Assembly: GCF_947501385.1 (NCBI RefSeq)
Contig: NZ_CANMVP010000001.1
Coordinates: 186,001-250,000 of the forward strand
Direction: 5' to 3'
DNA from: an uncultured Polaribacter sp.
GTDB taxonomy: Bacteria > Bacteroidota > Bacteroidia > Flavobacteriales > Flavobacteriaceae
DNA length: 64,000 bases
The position numbers and the translations under genes were made by a program. The notes under the pieces are model-generated. The model ran no database searches, had not been told where the DNA came from, and worked only from the letters and a program-made list of their open reading frames with translations. How positions within the stretch are numbered: the first letter of the stretch is position 1; each line of letters starts with the position of its first letter. This document shows, in pieces, positions 35,979 to 45,131 of this stretch.

Positions 35979-38870
35979 CTACTCCTTGATTATTGTTTTG
36001 GTTACAACTCCAATTTCTGAGGAAACCTTTACTAAATAAACACCAGCCAATAGATGCCCCATTTCCATTTCTACTCTACCCTTGCTGGCTATCTTAGATC
36101 CGACTAACATACCAAGTGCATTGTATAGATTTATTGTACTTGACTCTGAAGTGAGGTGAACTGTCAATTTTGAGTTTACTGGACTAGGGTATATATTCAC
36201 AACATTTTCCTCATTTGTTTGGTCGGCAATATTTTTTTTTTCGATGGCACTTTTATTTGCCGAACCAACTACATTTATAATCCATTTTTGATTAGCATTA
36301 TTATTGTTTGAGTTCCATAGATAGATTGAGTCTCCTTTTGTAGCAGGAGGAGAACTCCCATCAATAGAAAACCCAGAAGCATTACGCTTTTCTAAGCGAA
36401 AAGTATTATTTGGCAAAGATATCTTTTTCCACTGTTGATTGTAATTGCTATTATCACAAGGCCACAGATAAATATCTTGACCTTTGGCTCCGCCGTTACC
36501 TCCATCTATACAATGGTTTGTATTTTTTTTCTGATAAGAATAATATCCTCCACCATTATCAATCTCTTCCCACTGTTGGTTTACATTACTAGGATTTGCG
36601 TTCCATAACACTACTGGTTGCCCATTAGTAGTTGTATTACCGCCATCTAATGCAAATCCAGAATCATTGTTTTTAAGGATATGAACCAATGGGTTAGAAG
36701 ATTGTGCGGATACTGGAGCATAGATTCTTACAGCATCAATAAAAATAACATCGTCTGCATCATTTCCTGTATTGGTAATTCTTATTTTAAAATCTGTCCC
36801 AAACGAGAAATCAGAAGGCATAAACTCATAAACTGGATTATGGAAATGGTCTTCTATATGCGCTTTCTCAAATTTTGTATCCTCAAAAGTCGTCCAACCT
36901 GTTGCGGTAGTATAATACTCCATCTTAATCCTATCATTCTGATTATAATCCATATTCTGGGCAATATACCAGAATTCTAATCTGATCTTAGATTGTGTGC
37001 TAATATCAATATCATCAGAAGTAATTATAGCGTTAGCACCTAACAATTTTGCAGATTTAGTACCTTCCCAAGTGTTTAACGGATCGTTTGATATGGTTAC
37101 TCCTGAATTAGAAGCATTCATCTTACCCAATCCACTATTAAATCGCTCTACCCAGATTACGCTTTCTTCTACAACATTCGCACTAGCATACAAATTATTT
37201 TCAACTGTATTTGCTTGAGCAGTAGGTACAGTTATGTAATAAGGAAAAACACCCAACTGTTGATTGAAATTACCTGATGCAACTTTTCTCCCATAACTAT
37301 TGTACACATCTGAACTTGAAGTAATTGAAGAACTAAACGAACTCAGTCCATTATATCTAAATAAAGCAAATACAGTTTCGTTATCGGCTGGCTTGTCATA
37401 ACGGATAATTGCCAAATCTTTTCGATTACAAATATATTCTCCTGTATTCGCATGATAAAGCAGGTTGTTATTTGTTGCAATAGTACTGGCTGCAGGTCGT
37501 GCTGAAGCAGAACCAGTTACATTGAATCCTTTGGTAGCTCCGCCGTAACGGAAACAGTACCAAAGTAATTTTTTAACATTCGGTGTCGCTCTTGCCACAC
37601 AGTAAGTCTGTGCAATAAAGGCAGCATGCATACGTAGCTGAGGCGAAAGCAAATCATAATCTCCCCTAACTTCATAACCCACCTCGGTATTAAACATATT
37701 TACAATACCTGAACCGAATTGAGAACTCATATCCTGAGCTTTTTGATATGCATAAGGAAAATTTGCGTCCCAAACACTAGTCACATCATAATTATCAGGA
37801 AAATTAGGAGCATCCCAACCAGACATACTTGCCCCAGTGCCTGATTCTATGTTTTGTGTTGCAGGGTATGGATGATGTGAAATGTATTGATATGGCTGGA
37901 TAGCCGTTTCATGGGTTTGCCTAATAAAAGAATCTTTAGCAGTAATATGTAAGCGTGTTGTTGAGAATGCAATTTTTGGAATGTTTGCATGTACGGTTTG
38001 ATTAATTTCCGTGATAGCTCTGTCGAGCATTGCAGCATAACAAAGACCTCCCTTTCTTAACCATAATCCTTTCTTTGATCCTAACGAACGTGCAGGCTCG
38101 GCACCTATCATATAAGCACCTACACTTATGTTCATAGCAATCAGTTTCTCTACAGTCTTTTTTACCATATTTCCCCACGCATTCAAAAAAGTGGCATTAC
38201 TAGCACCAGGCGTATCATCCCAGACAGGTGCCCACGAAGGCCAAGTCTCTACCCTGATTGCAGGTACAGCTAAAATCTTGCCAGCCGCCAAATCTTGCGT
38301 TGCATTCGTAAGCGCACTCCAATCGAACGAACCCTGTGTCGCCTCAACCGATTCCCATTTAACATAAAATCTTTCGAATTTAAAACCAAGACGATTTCCT
38401 GCATCAACTTCATTAACGTAAGTACCGCCAACAAAGCAATCAGGATCCCACTGGTTATAATTCCGAGGTTGACTAACTACAGAAAGACCTTGGTCTCCTT
38501 GTGAAAGAACTGCATTACTACCAGTATTTGTTACCCAAGCCTTCACTTGCGTAAAACCAAGTTCGTTTGTAGGCAAGCTCAAAGTTCCTGTAAAAGTTTG
38601 ATTTGCACCTAGTGTTTTAGATTCTTGCAAAATAACTGTTTCGGTACCATCATCTTTACGAACAATAACGTGTAGCACTCCCGTCTGACTGCCTGTACCA
38701 GTATTTTTTAATTTATAAGTAAAAGTGGGCTGAGGATCGTTATAGAACAATACTCCATTATAAGAAGGCGTTATATCGTTAGATACGGTTATAAACCAAC
38801 TCTGACCATAGACATTCGAGAACAGACAAGCAAATAGCATCGTCATCAATAAAGTAGTGATTTTTTTCAT
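35979..38870 (-). CDS. T9SS-exported TIM-barrel protein with jelly-roll and ricin-type lectin modules
   Basis: 963-aa paralogue of the neighbouring 810-aa protein, aligned without gaps over roughly the first 430 residues. Signal peptide about 1-23. N-terminal beta domain about 25-130. Barrel about 145-480 with GAEP (Glu258) and FNTEVGY (Glu396) conserved. Jelly-roll module about 570-705. It then carries an extra ricin-type beta-trefoil (about 727-870) with repeated QQWEEI, QQWKKI and NQKW motifs and DGGN/IDGS loops, a sugar-binding fold of CBM13 type. The C-terminal type IX sorting domain (about 890-963, VVNIYPSPVNSKL, LLAGVYLVKV) directs export across the outer membrane. The lectin could hold the enzyme on polymer or cell wall. 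The catalytic family is not recognised. Confidence 0.8.
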   Translation of the reverse strand: MKKITTLLMTMLFACLFSNVYGQSWFITVSNDITPSYNGVLFYNDPQPTFTYKLKNTGTGSQTGVLHVIVRKDDGTETVILQESKTLGANQTFTGTLSLPTNELGFTQVKAWVTNTGSNAVLSQGDQGLSVVSQPRNYNQWDPDCFVGGTYVNEVDAGNRLGFKFERFYVKWESVEATQGSFDWSALTNATQDLAAGKILAVPAIRVETWPSWAPVWDDTPGASNATFLNAWGNMVKKTVEKLIAMNISVGAYMIGAEPARSLGSKKGLWLRKGGLCYAAMLDRAITEINQTVHANIPKIAFSTTRLHITAKDSFIRQTHETAIQPYQYISHHPYPATQNIESGTGASMSGWDAPNFPDNYDVTSVWDANFPYAYQKAQDMSSQFGSGIVNMFNTEVGYEVRGDYDLLSPQLRMHAAFIAQTYCVARATPNVKKLLWYCFRYGGATKGFNVTGSASARPAASTIATNNNLLYHANTGEYICNRKDLAIIRYDKPADNETVFALFRYNGLSSFSSSITSSSDVYNSYGRKVASGNFNQQLGVFPYYITVPTAQANTVENNLYASANVVEESVIWVERFNSGLGKMNASNSGVTISNDPLNTWEGTKSAKLLGANAIITSDDIDISTQSKIRLEFWYIAQNMDYNQNDRIKMEYYTTATGWTTFEDTKFEKAHIEDHFHNPVYEFMPSDFSFGTDFKIRITNTGNDADDVIFIDAVRIYAPVSAQSSNPLVHILKNNDSGFALDGGNTTTNGQPVVLWNANPSNVNQQWEEIDNGGGYYSYQKKNTNHCIDGGNGGAKGQDIYLWPCDNSNYNQQWKKISLPNNTFRLEKRNASGFSIDGSSPPATKGDSIYLWNSNNNNANQKWIINVVGSANKSAIEKKNIADQTNEENVVNIYPSPVNSKLTVHLTSESSTINLYNALGMLVGSKIASKGRVEMEMGHLLAGVYLVKVSSEIGVVTKTIIKE
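36735..37047. repeat. Near-identical module repeat, copy 2
   Basis: Partner of 33286-33598. Codes the jelly-roll module of the 963-aa protein. The unusually high match compared with flanks suggests recent exchange between the two genes. Confidence 0.75.
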
Positions 38871-38904
38871 AATTAATATAGTTAAGGTAAATTACATACA
38901 AATA

Positions 38905-38975
38905 CAAATTTAAATTTAAAAAAACATAATAAATGATATTATTTTGCCTATTCTTTATATAATAATGCTATTTAG
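38905..38975 (-). promoter_or_regulatory. Promoter of the 963-aa exported protein with proximal repeat element
   Basis: The minus strand has TAAATTTG (38905-38912) and, 22 bases upstream, CAAAATAATATC (38935-38946). Third example of the shared promoter layout. The gap 38871-39222 holds no gene. Confidence 0.65.
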
Positions 38976-39085
38976 CATATAAATATTATTATTTTATTAA
39001 TTTTTTAAACTTAAAATACATAATTAATTAATTTTTAACAAAAAAAATGAAAATGAAAAAGTAAACTATTTATAATATTTTTTAT

Positions 39086-39097
39086 GATACTATATTG
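39086..39097 (-). promoter_or_regulatory. Distal copy of the shared 12-bp element (963-aa protein)
   Basis: The minus strand reads CAATATAGTATC within TGTTCAATATAGTATCA (39085-39101), identical over 17 bases to the distal copy at 35622-35638. It lies 151 bases upstream of the proximal copy. Confidence 0.55.
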
Positions 39098-39222
39098 AAC
39101 AGAATAGATACAATAATAATGAACAACTCAATTTAAAAATTAGATTATCCATAGAAAAAAATAAGTGTGAGTTTGCCTTGGTATATACATATTGATAGTA
39201 CAAAGAATCAATATTTAATACA

Positions 39223-40716
39223 TTAGTTTTTATAATCCTTCCCTGCAAGACTATTTTCTACAGATACCTGCCACTCTTTAAGTTCTTGAGACATTCTCTC
39301 CAATATATTATTGTTTGCCTTAGATATATCATACACTTCCCCAATATCTGTGCGTAGATTATAAAGCTCACGTTTTCGATTATTGTAAACAATAAGCTTA
39401 TAATTATTGTCTATCCAAGTTGCTCTTCCGAAAAACGGTTCTTTTAACACTTCTGGATGTTTATAATTGACAAAATTTCTCTTATTACCAAATTCATTTT
39501 TTGCTTCTGGATCCTTATTATTAGCAGTAAAAGTTATCATATTATTAAGAGCACTATTTTTAATCCAAGGTTCGTTAATAAGTTCGTTTTTAAAAGGATA
39601 TACCCAGCTACCAATTGGTTTGTTGCGTACAGTTATTTTTTCGCCATTTATAACTGGTAATATACTAATTCCATCCATCGGGCGTTCAACTGGAACGTCT
39701 ATTTTTAGAATTTCTAAAATGGTAGGTAATATATCAGAGGTAACACAAGGATAGTTACTCTCAATGGGAGAGTCGATAACTGCTGGCCATTCGATAATAG
39801 CGGGAACTCTTAGACCCCCTTCGGTCAAATCTCCCTTATACCCCCTAAAAGAACCGTTATAATAGTACTCACGCTCTTTTTGTGTAAATTCAGTTGACTT
39901 TGGAATACCATTGTCAGAATTAAACCAAATAAGAGTATTTGACCGTTCTCCTAACTGCGTAAGTTTATCTCTAAATTGACCAATAGCTCTATCCATTGCT
40001 GTAATTTCAGCAAAACGCCTACTTATTGTATTGCCATATTGCTCATAAAGTTTTACATCTTCTTCTGTGCCCGAATAAGGCGCATGAGGAGAACCAAACC
40101 ATATAACCACAAAGAATGGTTTCCCGTCTTTTTTAGATTGCTCAATAAACTTCATCGCCTCGGCGACAATTACTTCAGATCCTTCTCCTTCATAAACTTG
40201 TGGCTCTCCACCGTTCTTGGAAAGCAATGGATTCATTTCGAAAAAATTATCATGTGATACGTTTTCATCAAAACCTAACGCTTTTGGTGAAACGGGTGAC
40301 CCTTCTTTAATTGCACCAATGTGCCATTTACCAAAATGTCCTGTGCTATAACCAAAATTTTTAAGCAATTGACTAATTGTAATCTCCTCTGGTCTGGTTG
40401 ACCAATTCCAACTAAATGCACCTGACCTATTAGCATGTCTGCCTGTCATACAACTAACTCGTGTAGGGGTACAAACTGGAGAAGCGGCGTAAAAACGACT
40501 CATATTTAGTCCTGTTCTTGCCATTTCGTCGAGAATAGGCGTTTTAAGAACGGGGTGACCATTATATCCTGTTTCTCCCCACCCTTGATCATCTGACATA
40601 ATAAGTACGATATTAGGATTGTTTTTTTTTGTAGCAGTCTGCCCCACACAGCTTGATAATCCTAGAAAACCAATAATAAAAATTGATTTTTTAACAATAG
40701 TTAATGGTACTCTCAT
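39223..40716 (-). CDS. Family S1 sulfatase, lipoprotein
   Basis: Formylglycine-dependent sulfatase, 497 aa. Lipobox LSSC with Cys23, followed by VGQTATKK. MSDDQGWGETGYNG forms the metal site. The modification motif is CTPTR with Cys82, followed by VSCMTGRHANRSG. FGKWHIGAI and FNSDNGIPKSTEF with RGYKGDLTEGGLRVP are the later active-site blocks. The C-terminal region (NNYKLIVYNNRKRELYNL) is typical. It is the last of the six sulfatases going right and sits 117 bases after the fucosidase gene, so both may be transcribed together. Together they suggest side-chain processing of a sulfated, fucose-bearing glycan. The sulfate position is unknown. Confidence 0.92.
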   Translation of the reverse strand: MRVPLTIVKKSIFIIGFLGLSSCVGQTATKKNNPNIVLIMSDDQGWGETGYNGHPVLKTPILDEMARTGLNMSRFYAASPVCTPTRVSCMTGRHANRSGAFSWNWSTRPEEITISQLLKNFGYSTGHFGKWHIGAIKEGSPVSPKALGFDENVSHDNFFEMNPLLSKNGGEPQVYEGEGSEVIVAEAMKFIEQSKKDGKPFFVVIWFGSPHAPYSGTEEDVKLYEQYGNTISRRFAEITAMDRAIGQFRDKLTQLGERSNTLIWFNSDNGIPKSTEFTQKEREYYYNGSFRGYKGDLTEGGLRVPAIIEWPAVIDSPIESNYPCVTSDILPTILEILKIDVPVERPMDGISILPVINGEKITVRNKPIGSWVYPFKNELINEPWIKNSALNNMITFTANNKDPEAKNEFGNKRNFVNYKHPEVLKEPFFGRATWIDNNYKLIVYNNRKRELYNLRTDIGEVYDISKANNNILERMSQELKEWQVSVENSLAGKDYKN

Positions 40717-40833
40717 ATTCTATTTTTTTATTGGCTATTTATTACTTTTTTAAATTCTAAATTTTGTATTATATAATGTATTAAGCTGTTACTCCTTTTT
40801 TTCTATAAGTTTCTTTTTTACTTTTAAATATGC

Positions 40834-42537
40834 TTATTCTTTTTTTAGCAATGTATCCTTTCCGTTCTCGAAAATAGTTGTTAAACCTTCTATTTTAAAA
40901 CAAAAAGCATACTTGCCTACCACTCGATTAGGCAAATTGATTTTTAAAGAATTTTTGTCTCGATTAAAAGACAAATTACCGTATCCTAATAAAGTAATTT
41001 TACTAATTTTTCCGTTTACCAAAGGTGAGTCTTTTGACATCGCTTGAATTACAGCCTGTTCTTTGTCTGGCCAGTCCATAGCAAAGGCATAAACCACACC
41101 TTCTTTTTGAGTAAAACGAAAATCGGCACCAGTATAATTTATAGTCTCTTTACGTTCGGTTGCACGTCCTCCTTGAGTAGCCACATAACCTTCACCAAAA
41201 ACAGCCCAAGGTTTTGTAGCATAAATTCCTTCACTGTTTATATCCATCCACTCGGCAATTCCTTCAAGAATAGCTATTTCCTGATTATCGAGTACACCAT
41301 TGTTGGGTTGAGGCACACTTAATAAGAGATTTCCATTTTTACTCACTATATCAACAAACATATCTACAATTTTGTCTACCGATTTATAATTAACATTTTT
41401 TTTGTAAAACCAATCGCCAATACAAGTATCTGTTTGCCATGGATATTTCATTTTCTTTCCTGAGGCTCCTCGTTCCACATCATAAACAATCGCTTTTTTA
41501 CTTTTTGGGCGCTTTATATTAAGCACTGCTTGGTCTTTTTCCCCAGACCACTTAGCGTGTTGATTATAATGATAAGCATACATATTTAAACCTATGGGCG
41601 CATTAACTTTAATATCTTTGGACACGTTAGGGTATTGACCGTCATCAAAATATAGCAAATCAGGGTGATAAGAATCAATTAAATCCTTTGTACGCAACAC
41701 AAATTTATCTATATATTCTTGGTCGGGTATTCTCTGCCTAGGCTTAATAGGCTTACAGTATAAATCTTGGGGATCATAGCCTTCCCACCAAGTTCCTTTA
41801 CCATCCTTTTCTCTAAGTACACCATCATAAAGAACGCCCTTTAATGGTCCGTGTGCATCACTTTGATGTGCAGGTTGCATCCAGTACCACGAACGTGCTG
41901 CATGAACAGTTACACCAAAATGTAACCCTTCTTTTCGTGCCGCCTTTTCCCATAACCCAACAATATCTTTTTTTGGACCTATATTCATACTATTCCAAGG
42001 TTGATATTTAGAATCCCATAAATCAAAATTGTCATGATGGTTTGCTAATGCAACAAAATATTTTGCTCCGACACGTTTAAACAATTTCATTAGTTTTTCT
42101 GGTTCGAACTTATTAGCTTTCCATAAATTACATATATCTTTAGCTCCAACAAAGGAGGGATGTCCATAGGTCTTATTATGAAAATCGTACACAATCTTTC
42201 CTCTGGCAGCTTCCCAATCTAATAGAGAAAACCCTTCCATAGTTTCAGGACTTTCTATATACAAATGACGTTGGTACCAATCGCCGAATTCGGTAACTGA
42301 CGTTGGCCCCCAATGAGACCAAATTCCTAATTTACCGTCACTGAACCATTTTGGACAATTATAATTTTCTAGCGATACCCATGTCGGGTCATACGCTTGC
42401 TTTTCGCTTACCTTAATATCTTTTATATTATTACAGGAGAATAAGAGTATTACAATTGTAATTATTTTAATAAATTTCAAATAATCCAATTTAAAACTAT
42501 TTCTAAGAACTTTTATTTTCTTGGACACCGTAATCAT
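40834..42537 (-). CDS. GH29 alpha-L-fucosidase, lipoprotein
   Basis: Retaining alpha-L-fucosidase-family enzyme, 567 aa. The lipobox LFSC puts Cys35 behind an unusually long 20-residue N-region, so the true start may differ, but no other Met is well placed. Family marks: GKLGIWSHWGPTSV near 69, ALANHHDNFDLWDS near 163 (the usual KHHDGF block), and DLLYFDDGQYP near 293 with Asp298 as probable nucleophile. A C-terminal beta domain begins near 450. The variant NHHDNF instead of KHHDGF suggests a divergent subgroup, so fucose specificity is likely but not certain. Neighbouring sulfatase at 39,223 may remove sulfate from the same residue. Confidence 0.87.
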   Translation of the reverse strand: MITVSKKIKVLRNSFKLDYLKFIKIITIVILLFSCNNIKDIKVSEKQAYDPTWVSLENYNCPKWFSDGKLGIWSHWGPTSVTEFGDWYQRHLYIESPETMEGFSLLDWEAARGKIVYDFHNKTYGHPSFVGAKDICNLWKANKFEPEKLMKLFKRVGAKYFVALANHHDNFDLWDSKYQPWNSMNIGPKKDIVGLWEKAARKEGLHFGVTVHAARSWYWMQPAHQSDAHGPLKGVLYDGVLREKDGKGTWWEGYDPQDLYCKPIKPRQRIPDQEYIDKFVLRTKDLIDSYHPDLLYFDDGQYPNVSKDIKVNAPIGLNMYAYHYNQHAKWSGEKDQAVLNIKRPKSKKAIVYDVERGASGKKMKYPWQTDTCIGDWFYKKNVNYKSVDKIVDMFVDIVSKNGNLLLSVPQPNNGVLDNQEIAILEGIAEWMDINSEGIYATKPWAVFGEGYVATQGGRATERKETINYTGADFRFTQKEGVVYAFAMDWPDKEQAVIQAMSKDSPLVNGKISKITLLGYGNLSFNRDKNSLKINLPNRVVGKYAFCFKIEGLTTIFENGKDTLLKKE

Positions 42538-42818
42538 CTTTTTTGTAGATTAGAATTATCTTACTATTTTATTCTATTCTTTTTTGCTATTTTATTATGA
42601 AAGGGTAAATCTAATGGCATTACGTAGATATTTTTACGTTACTTTCAAATGTTACAACTTCTTTAGTTAAAAAAACACAATATTATTATAACCTTTTAAT
42701 TGATATAAATTGTTAACAGCAACAAATCAATTTTAAGAATGGTTTAAAAATTTGCTTATTATTTACTATACCTTACAAAGCATTACACAAACAATAGAAT
42801 TTAAAAAGATTACAATCA

Positions 42819-44120
42819 TTAACCTAATTTCCAAGGATTACGGTATCTATAATGTAATTTTTTTGTAGCTTTTTTATCTTTAGTAAACGTTTGTGTGTCT
42901 GGATCCCAGTTTATGGTTTTTTTAAGATCAAAAGCAATATTGCCTAACGTACAAACAGTACATGAGCTATGACCAATTTCGACAGGAACAATCGGGTCTC
43001 TTCTTTCAATTACTGATTGTATAAAATTAGCATAATGTGACTCTGTAGGCTTTTTTGACATATTTTTAGTAGGAATCCAATCTTTATTAGACGCTTTAAA
43101 AGAGCGTCTAGACATTTCAATCCATCCTTTTTCCCCGATAAATTTCACACCTTTAGTTTTGTTTTCGTTAAAAGGCTTGGTGGTCATCACTACGCCATTT
43201 TTATACTCGAACTCTAAAAATTCCGTTTTATTCCCAATGGGTGAGATTCTAACAGGACCACTTCTATCCATTCCGATTCCCCATTGTGCTATGTCAAACA
43301 TATGTGCTCCCCAGTCGGTAGTATATCCCCCACCCATTTCTTTATACCATCGCCATGCCGCTAATACTTGCTCATCTTTAGGTGGATTAAGGCTGATTGG
43401 AGGACACAATTGATTATTGAAATGAATATTCTTTGGCAAAGGTCCCAGCCATAGATCCCAATCTAAATCTTCTGGAATATTCTCTTCTGGAAGGTCGTAG
43501 GGTTTAGGCGGACCTCCAACATATGCGTGAACAGTTTTAATTTTCCCTAATGCACCATTATGTATAAGACTTATACCGTGTCTGAATCCAGGAGACGACC
43601 TTTGTTGACTGCCGATACCAAGGATTATATTATTTTTACGAACAGCTTTTACCAGTTCTTGCCCCTCTTTAATGGTAAAAGTCATAGGCTTTTCGAGATA
43701 AACATCTTTACCTGCCTTACATGCCTCAATGGCTATTAGTGCATGCCAATGATCTGGTGTTGCAATAACCACGGCATCGACATCTTTCCTGGAAATTAAA
43801 TCTTTATAATTCTTATAAAAATCAACTTCTTTACTTACATTTTTTAAGGTATTTGTTTTACTTATAAATTTCTTAGCAAAACGTATATTTTTTCGAGCGT
43901 ACACATCACAACATGCTACGATTTCAACATTTGGCAAATTCGAAAATGATTTAGCCAATTTTAGACTACGGTTGCCTAAACCTATAAAACCAAGTCTAAT
44001 AATAGTAGGTGTTTTAGTTTCTTGAGACCATCCTAATGATGGAAGTATTGAAATACCAGCAAAACCAACCGCTGTCTTTTTCAGAAATCTTCTTCTTGAT
44101 AATTTGTTTTTGCTTGCCAT
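42819..44120 (-). CDS. Gfo/Idh/MocA-family oxidoreductase with Tat signal
   Basis: NAD(P)-dependent sugar oxidoreductase-like protein, 433 aa. The N-terminus has a twin-arginine motif (SRRRFLKK, residues 8-15) and a hydrophobic stretch ending LGWSQ, so it is probably exported folded with its cofactor. The Rossmann loop is GFIGLGNRS (44-52). VVIATPDHWHA and YLEKPMTF (EKP at 142-144) are the usual catalytic-domain blocks. The C-terminal part (MGGGYTTDWGAHMFDIAQWG) matches the Bacteroidota-type extension. Such proteins in glycan loci may oxidise or epimerise sugars, and a few hydrolyse glycosides through an NAD cycle (GH109). I do not see a firm GH109 signature. Neighbours are a GMC dehydrogenase pair. 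Confidence 0.85.
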   Translation of the reverse strand: MASKNKLSRRRFLKKTAVGFAGISILPSLGWSQETKTPTIIRLGFIGLGNRSLKLAKSFSNLPNVEIVACCDVYARKNIRFAKKFISKTNTLKNVSKEVDFYKNYKDLISRKDVDAVVIATPDHWHALIAIEACKAGKDVYLEKPMTFTIKEGQELVKAVRKNNIILGIGSQQRSSPGFRHGISLIHNGALGKIKTVHAYVGGPPKPYDLPEENIPEDLDWDLWLGPLPKNIHFNNQLCPPISLNPPKDEQVLAAWRWYKEMGGGYTTDWGAHMFDIAQWGIGMDRSGPVRISPIGNKTEFLEFEYKNGVVMTTKPFNENKTKGVKFIGEKGWIEMSRRSFKASNKDWIPTKNMSKKPTESHYANFIQSVIERRDPIVPVEIGHSSCTVCTLGNIAFDLKKTINWDPDTQTFTKDKKATKKLHYRYRNPWKLG

Positions 44121-44532
44121 AATATTATATTTTATTGTTCTTTTGATAAATTATTTCTGTTAGTTTACTCTATTTCTTTACAAATTTTATTCATTCAATT
44201 TTTAAAATGTACTTTTTCTAAGTCAGCATTTCATACTAAGCAATTATCGAAAAGCATACTCCTTAAAGAATAAATGATAAACGGATTCTAATACCTTAGT
44301 CATCTTCATATCCACAACATCTTTTTTATTGATGTTTTAGAATTTCCTTGCATTAAAACCATCCTGCCATTTTACCCTTACCTAAAAAGAGTCTTTACTC
44401 TATAAGATTTGTATTTGATTTTTTAATACTAAAATTTATATATTTTAATTTTGTCTTATTATTTGATGACTTTTAGTTTTAATAAATAAAATTGATTTTA
44501 CTTACTTTTCTGGTATTAAAATTAGCAATTAT
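44121..44532. other. Gene-free gap in the redox module
   Basis: 412 AT-rich bases between the Gfo/Idh/MocA start and the small dehydrogenase-subunit stop. Minus-strand translation around 44,230-44,400 gives short open stretches broken by stops, and none is recognisable. I see no terminator with a convincing stem. Confidence 0.4.
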
Positions 44533-45126
44533 CTATAAAGACCATGCTCTACCTCCAGTAACATCTTCTACCAATACACATCCCATTTGAATGCTCGGGA
44601 TTGGATCGTATGCCAATATATTTTTACCTACCTGCTCGCTTGTTTTATAAGCCCAAATGGTATATTTTCTTATAACTTGTAATGCTTTTAAAATAATGCT
44701 ATCTTCTTTATCCTTTAAAAATAATATTAGCTGATTCCTATCCGCTTTCAAATATTTGGATAATAGATTGTCATAATCTTTAGAGTTTAATTCTGAAACC
44801 TCTCTTTTAAATACATTCAAAGCCATCATAATTGAAGCTAAACCCAATTTGAATTCTTCTTTTTCTCTTTTATCATAAGCCTTATAAACATACAAATCTA
44901 TAAACTCAGGGACATTTACATCCAAAGCACCTGGAAGATTTTCTGTTTTAGGTAAGATAATATCAACCAAATTTTTTAAAATAATACCTTCCTCTATAGT
45001 TAGAAAAGTAGGATTCCATACGCTAGTTTTCGTATTGCAGCTATGTAATATACTTAATGCAGATGGAACTGCAATAACATACCCGACTGATAAACCCAAA
45101 CTTTTAAGCACCTCTCTTCTTTTCAT
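44533..45126 (-). CDS. Gluconate 2-dehydrogenase subunit 3-like protein
   Basis: Small exported partner of a GMC-type flavoprotein dehydrogenase, 197 aa. The N-terminus MKRREVLKSLGLSVGYVIAV looks like a Tat-type signal, with a Cys at residue 30 (LHSC) that could be lipidated. The body has the subunit-3 pattern (LTIEEGIILKNLVDIILPKT near 42, then VNVPEFIDLYV). It follows the GMC gene by five bases, so they are one operon and likely one complex. The signal on this subunit probably carries the flavoprotein, which has none, across the inner membrane. Role: assembly or electron transfer during sugar oxidation. Confidence 0.85.
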   Translation of the reverse strand: MKRREVLKSLGLSVGYVIAVPSALSILHSCNTKTSVWNPTFLTIEEGIILKNLVDIILPKTENLPGALDVNVPEFIDLYVYKAYDKREKEEFKLGLASIMMALNVFKREVSELNSKDYDNLLSKYLKADRNQLILFLKDKEDSIILKALQVIRKYTIWAYKTSEQVGKNILAYDPIPSIQMGCVLVEDVTGGRAWSL

Positions 45127-45131
45127 AGTAT

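Noticed and set aside
44230..44400. Decayed gene between the Gfo/Idh/MocA and dehydrogenase-subunit genes
   Set aside because: The broken minus-strand translation resembles no family I know, so AT-rich noise is as likely.
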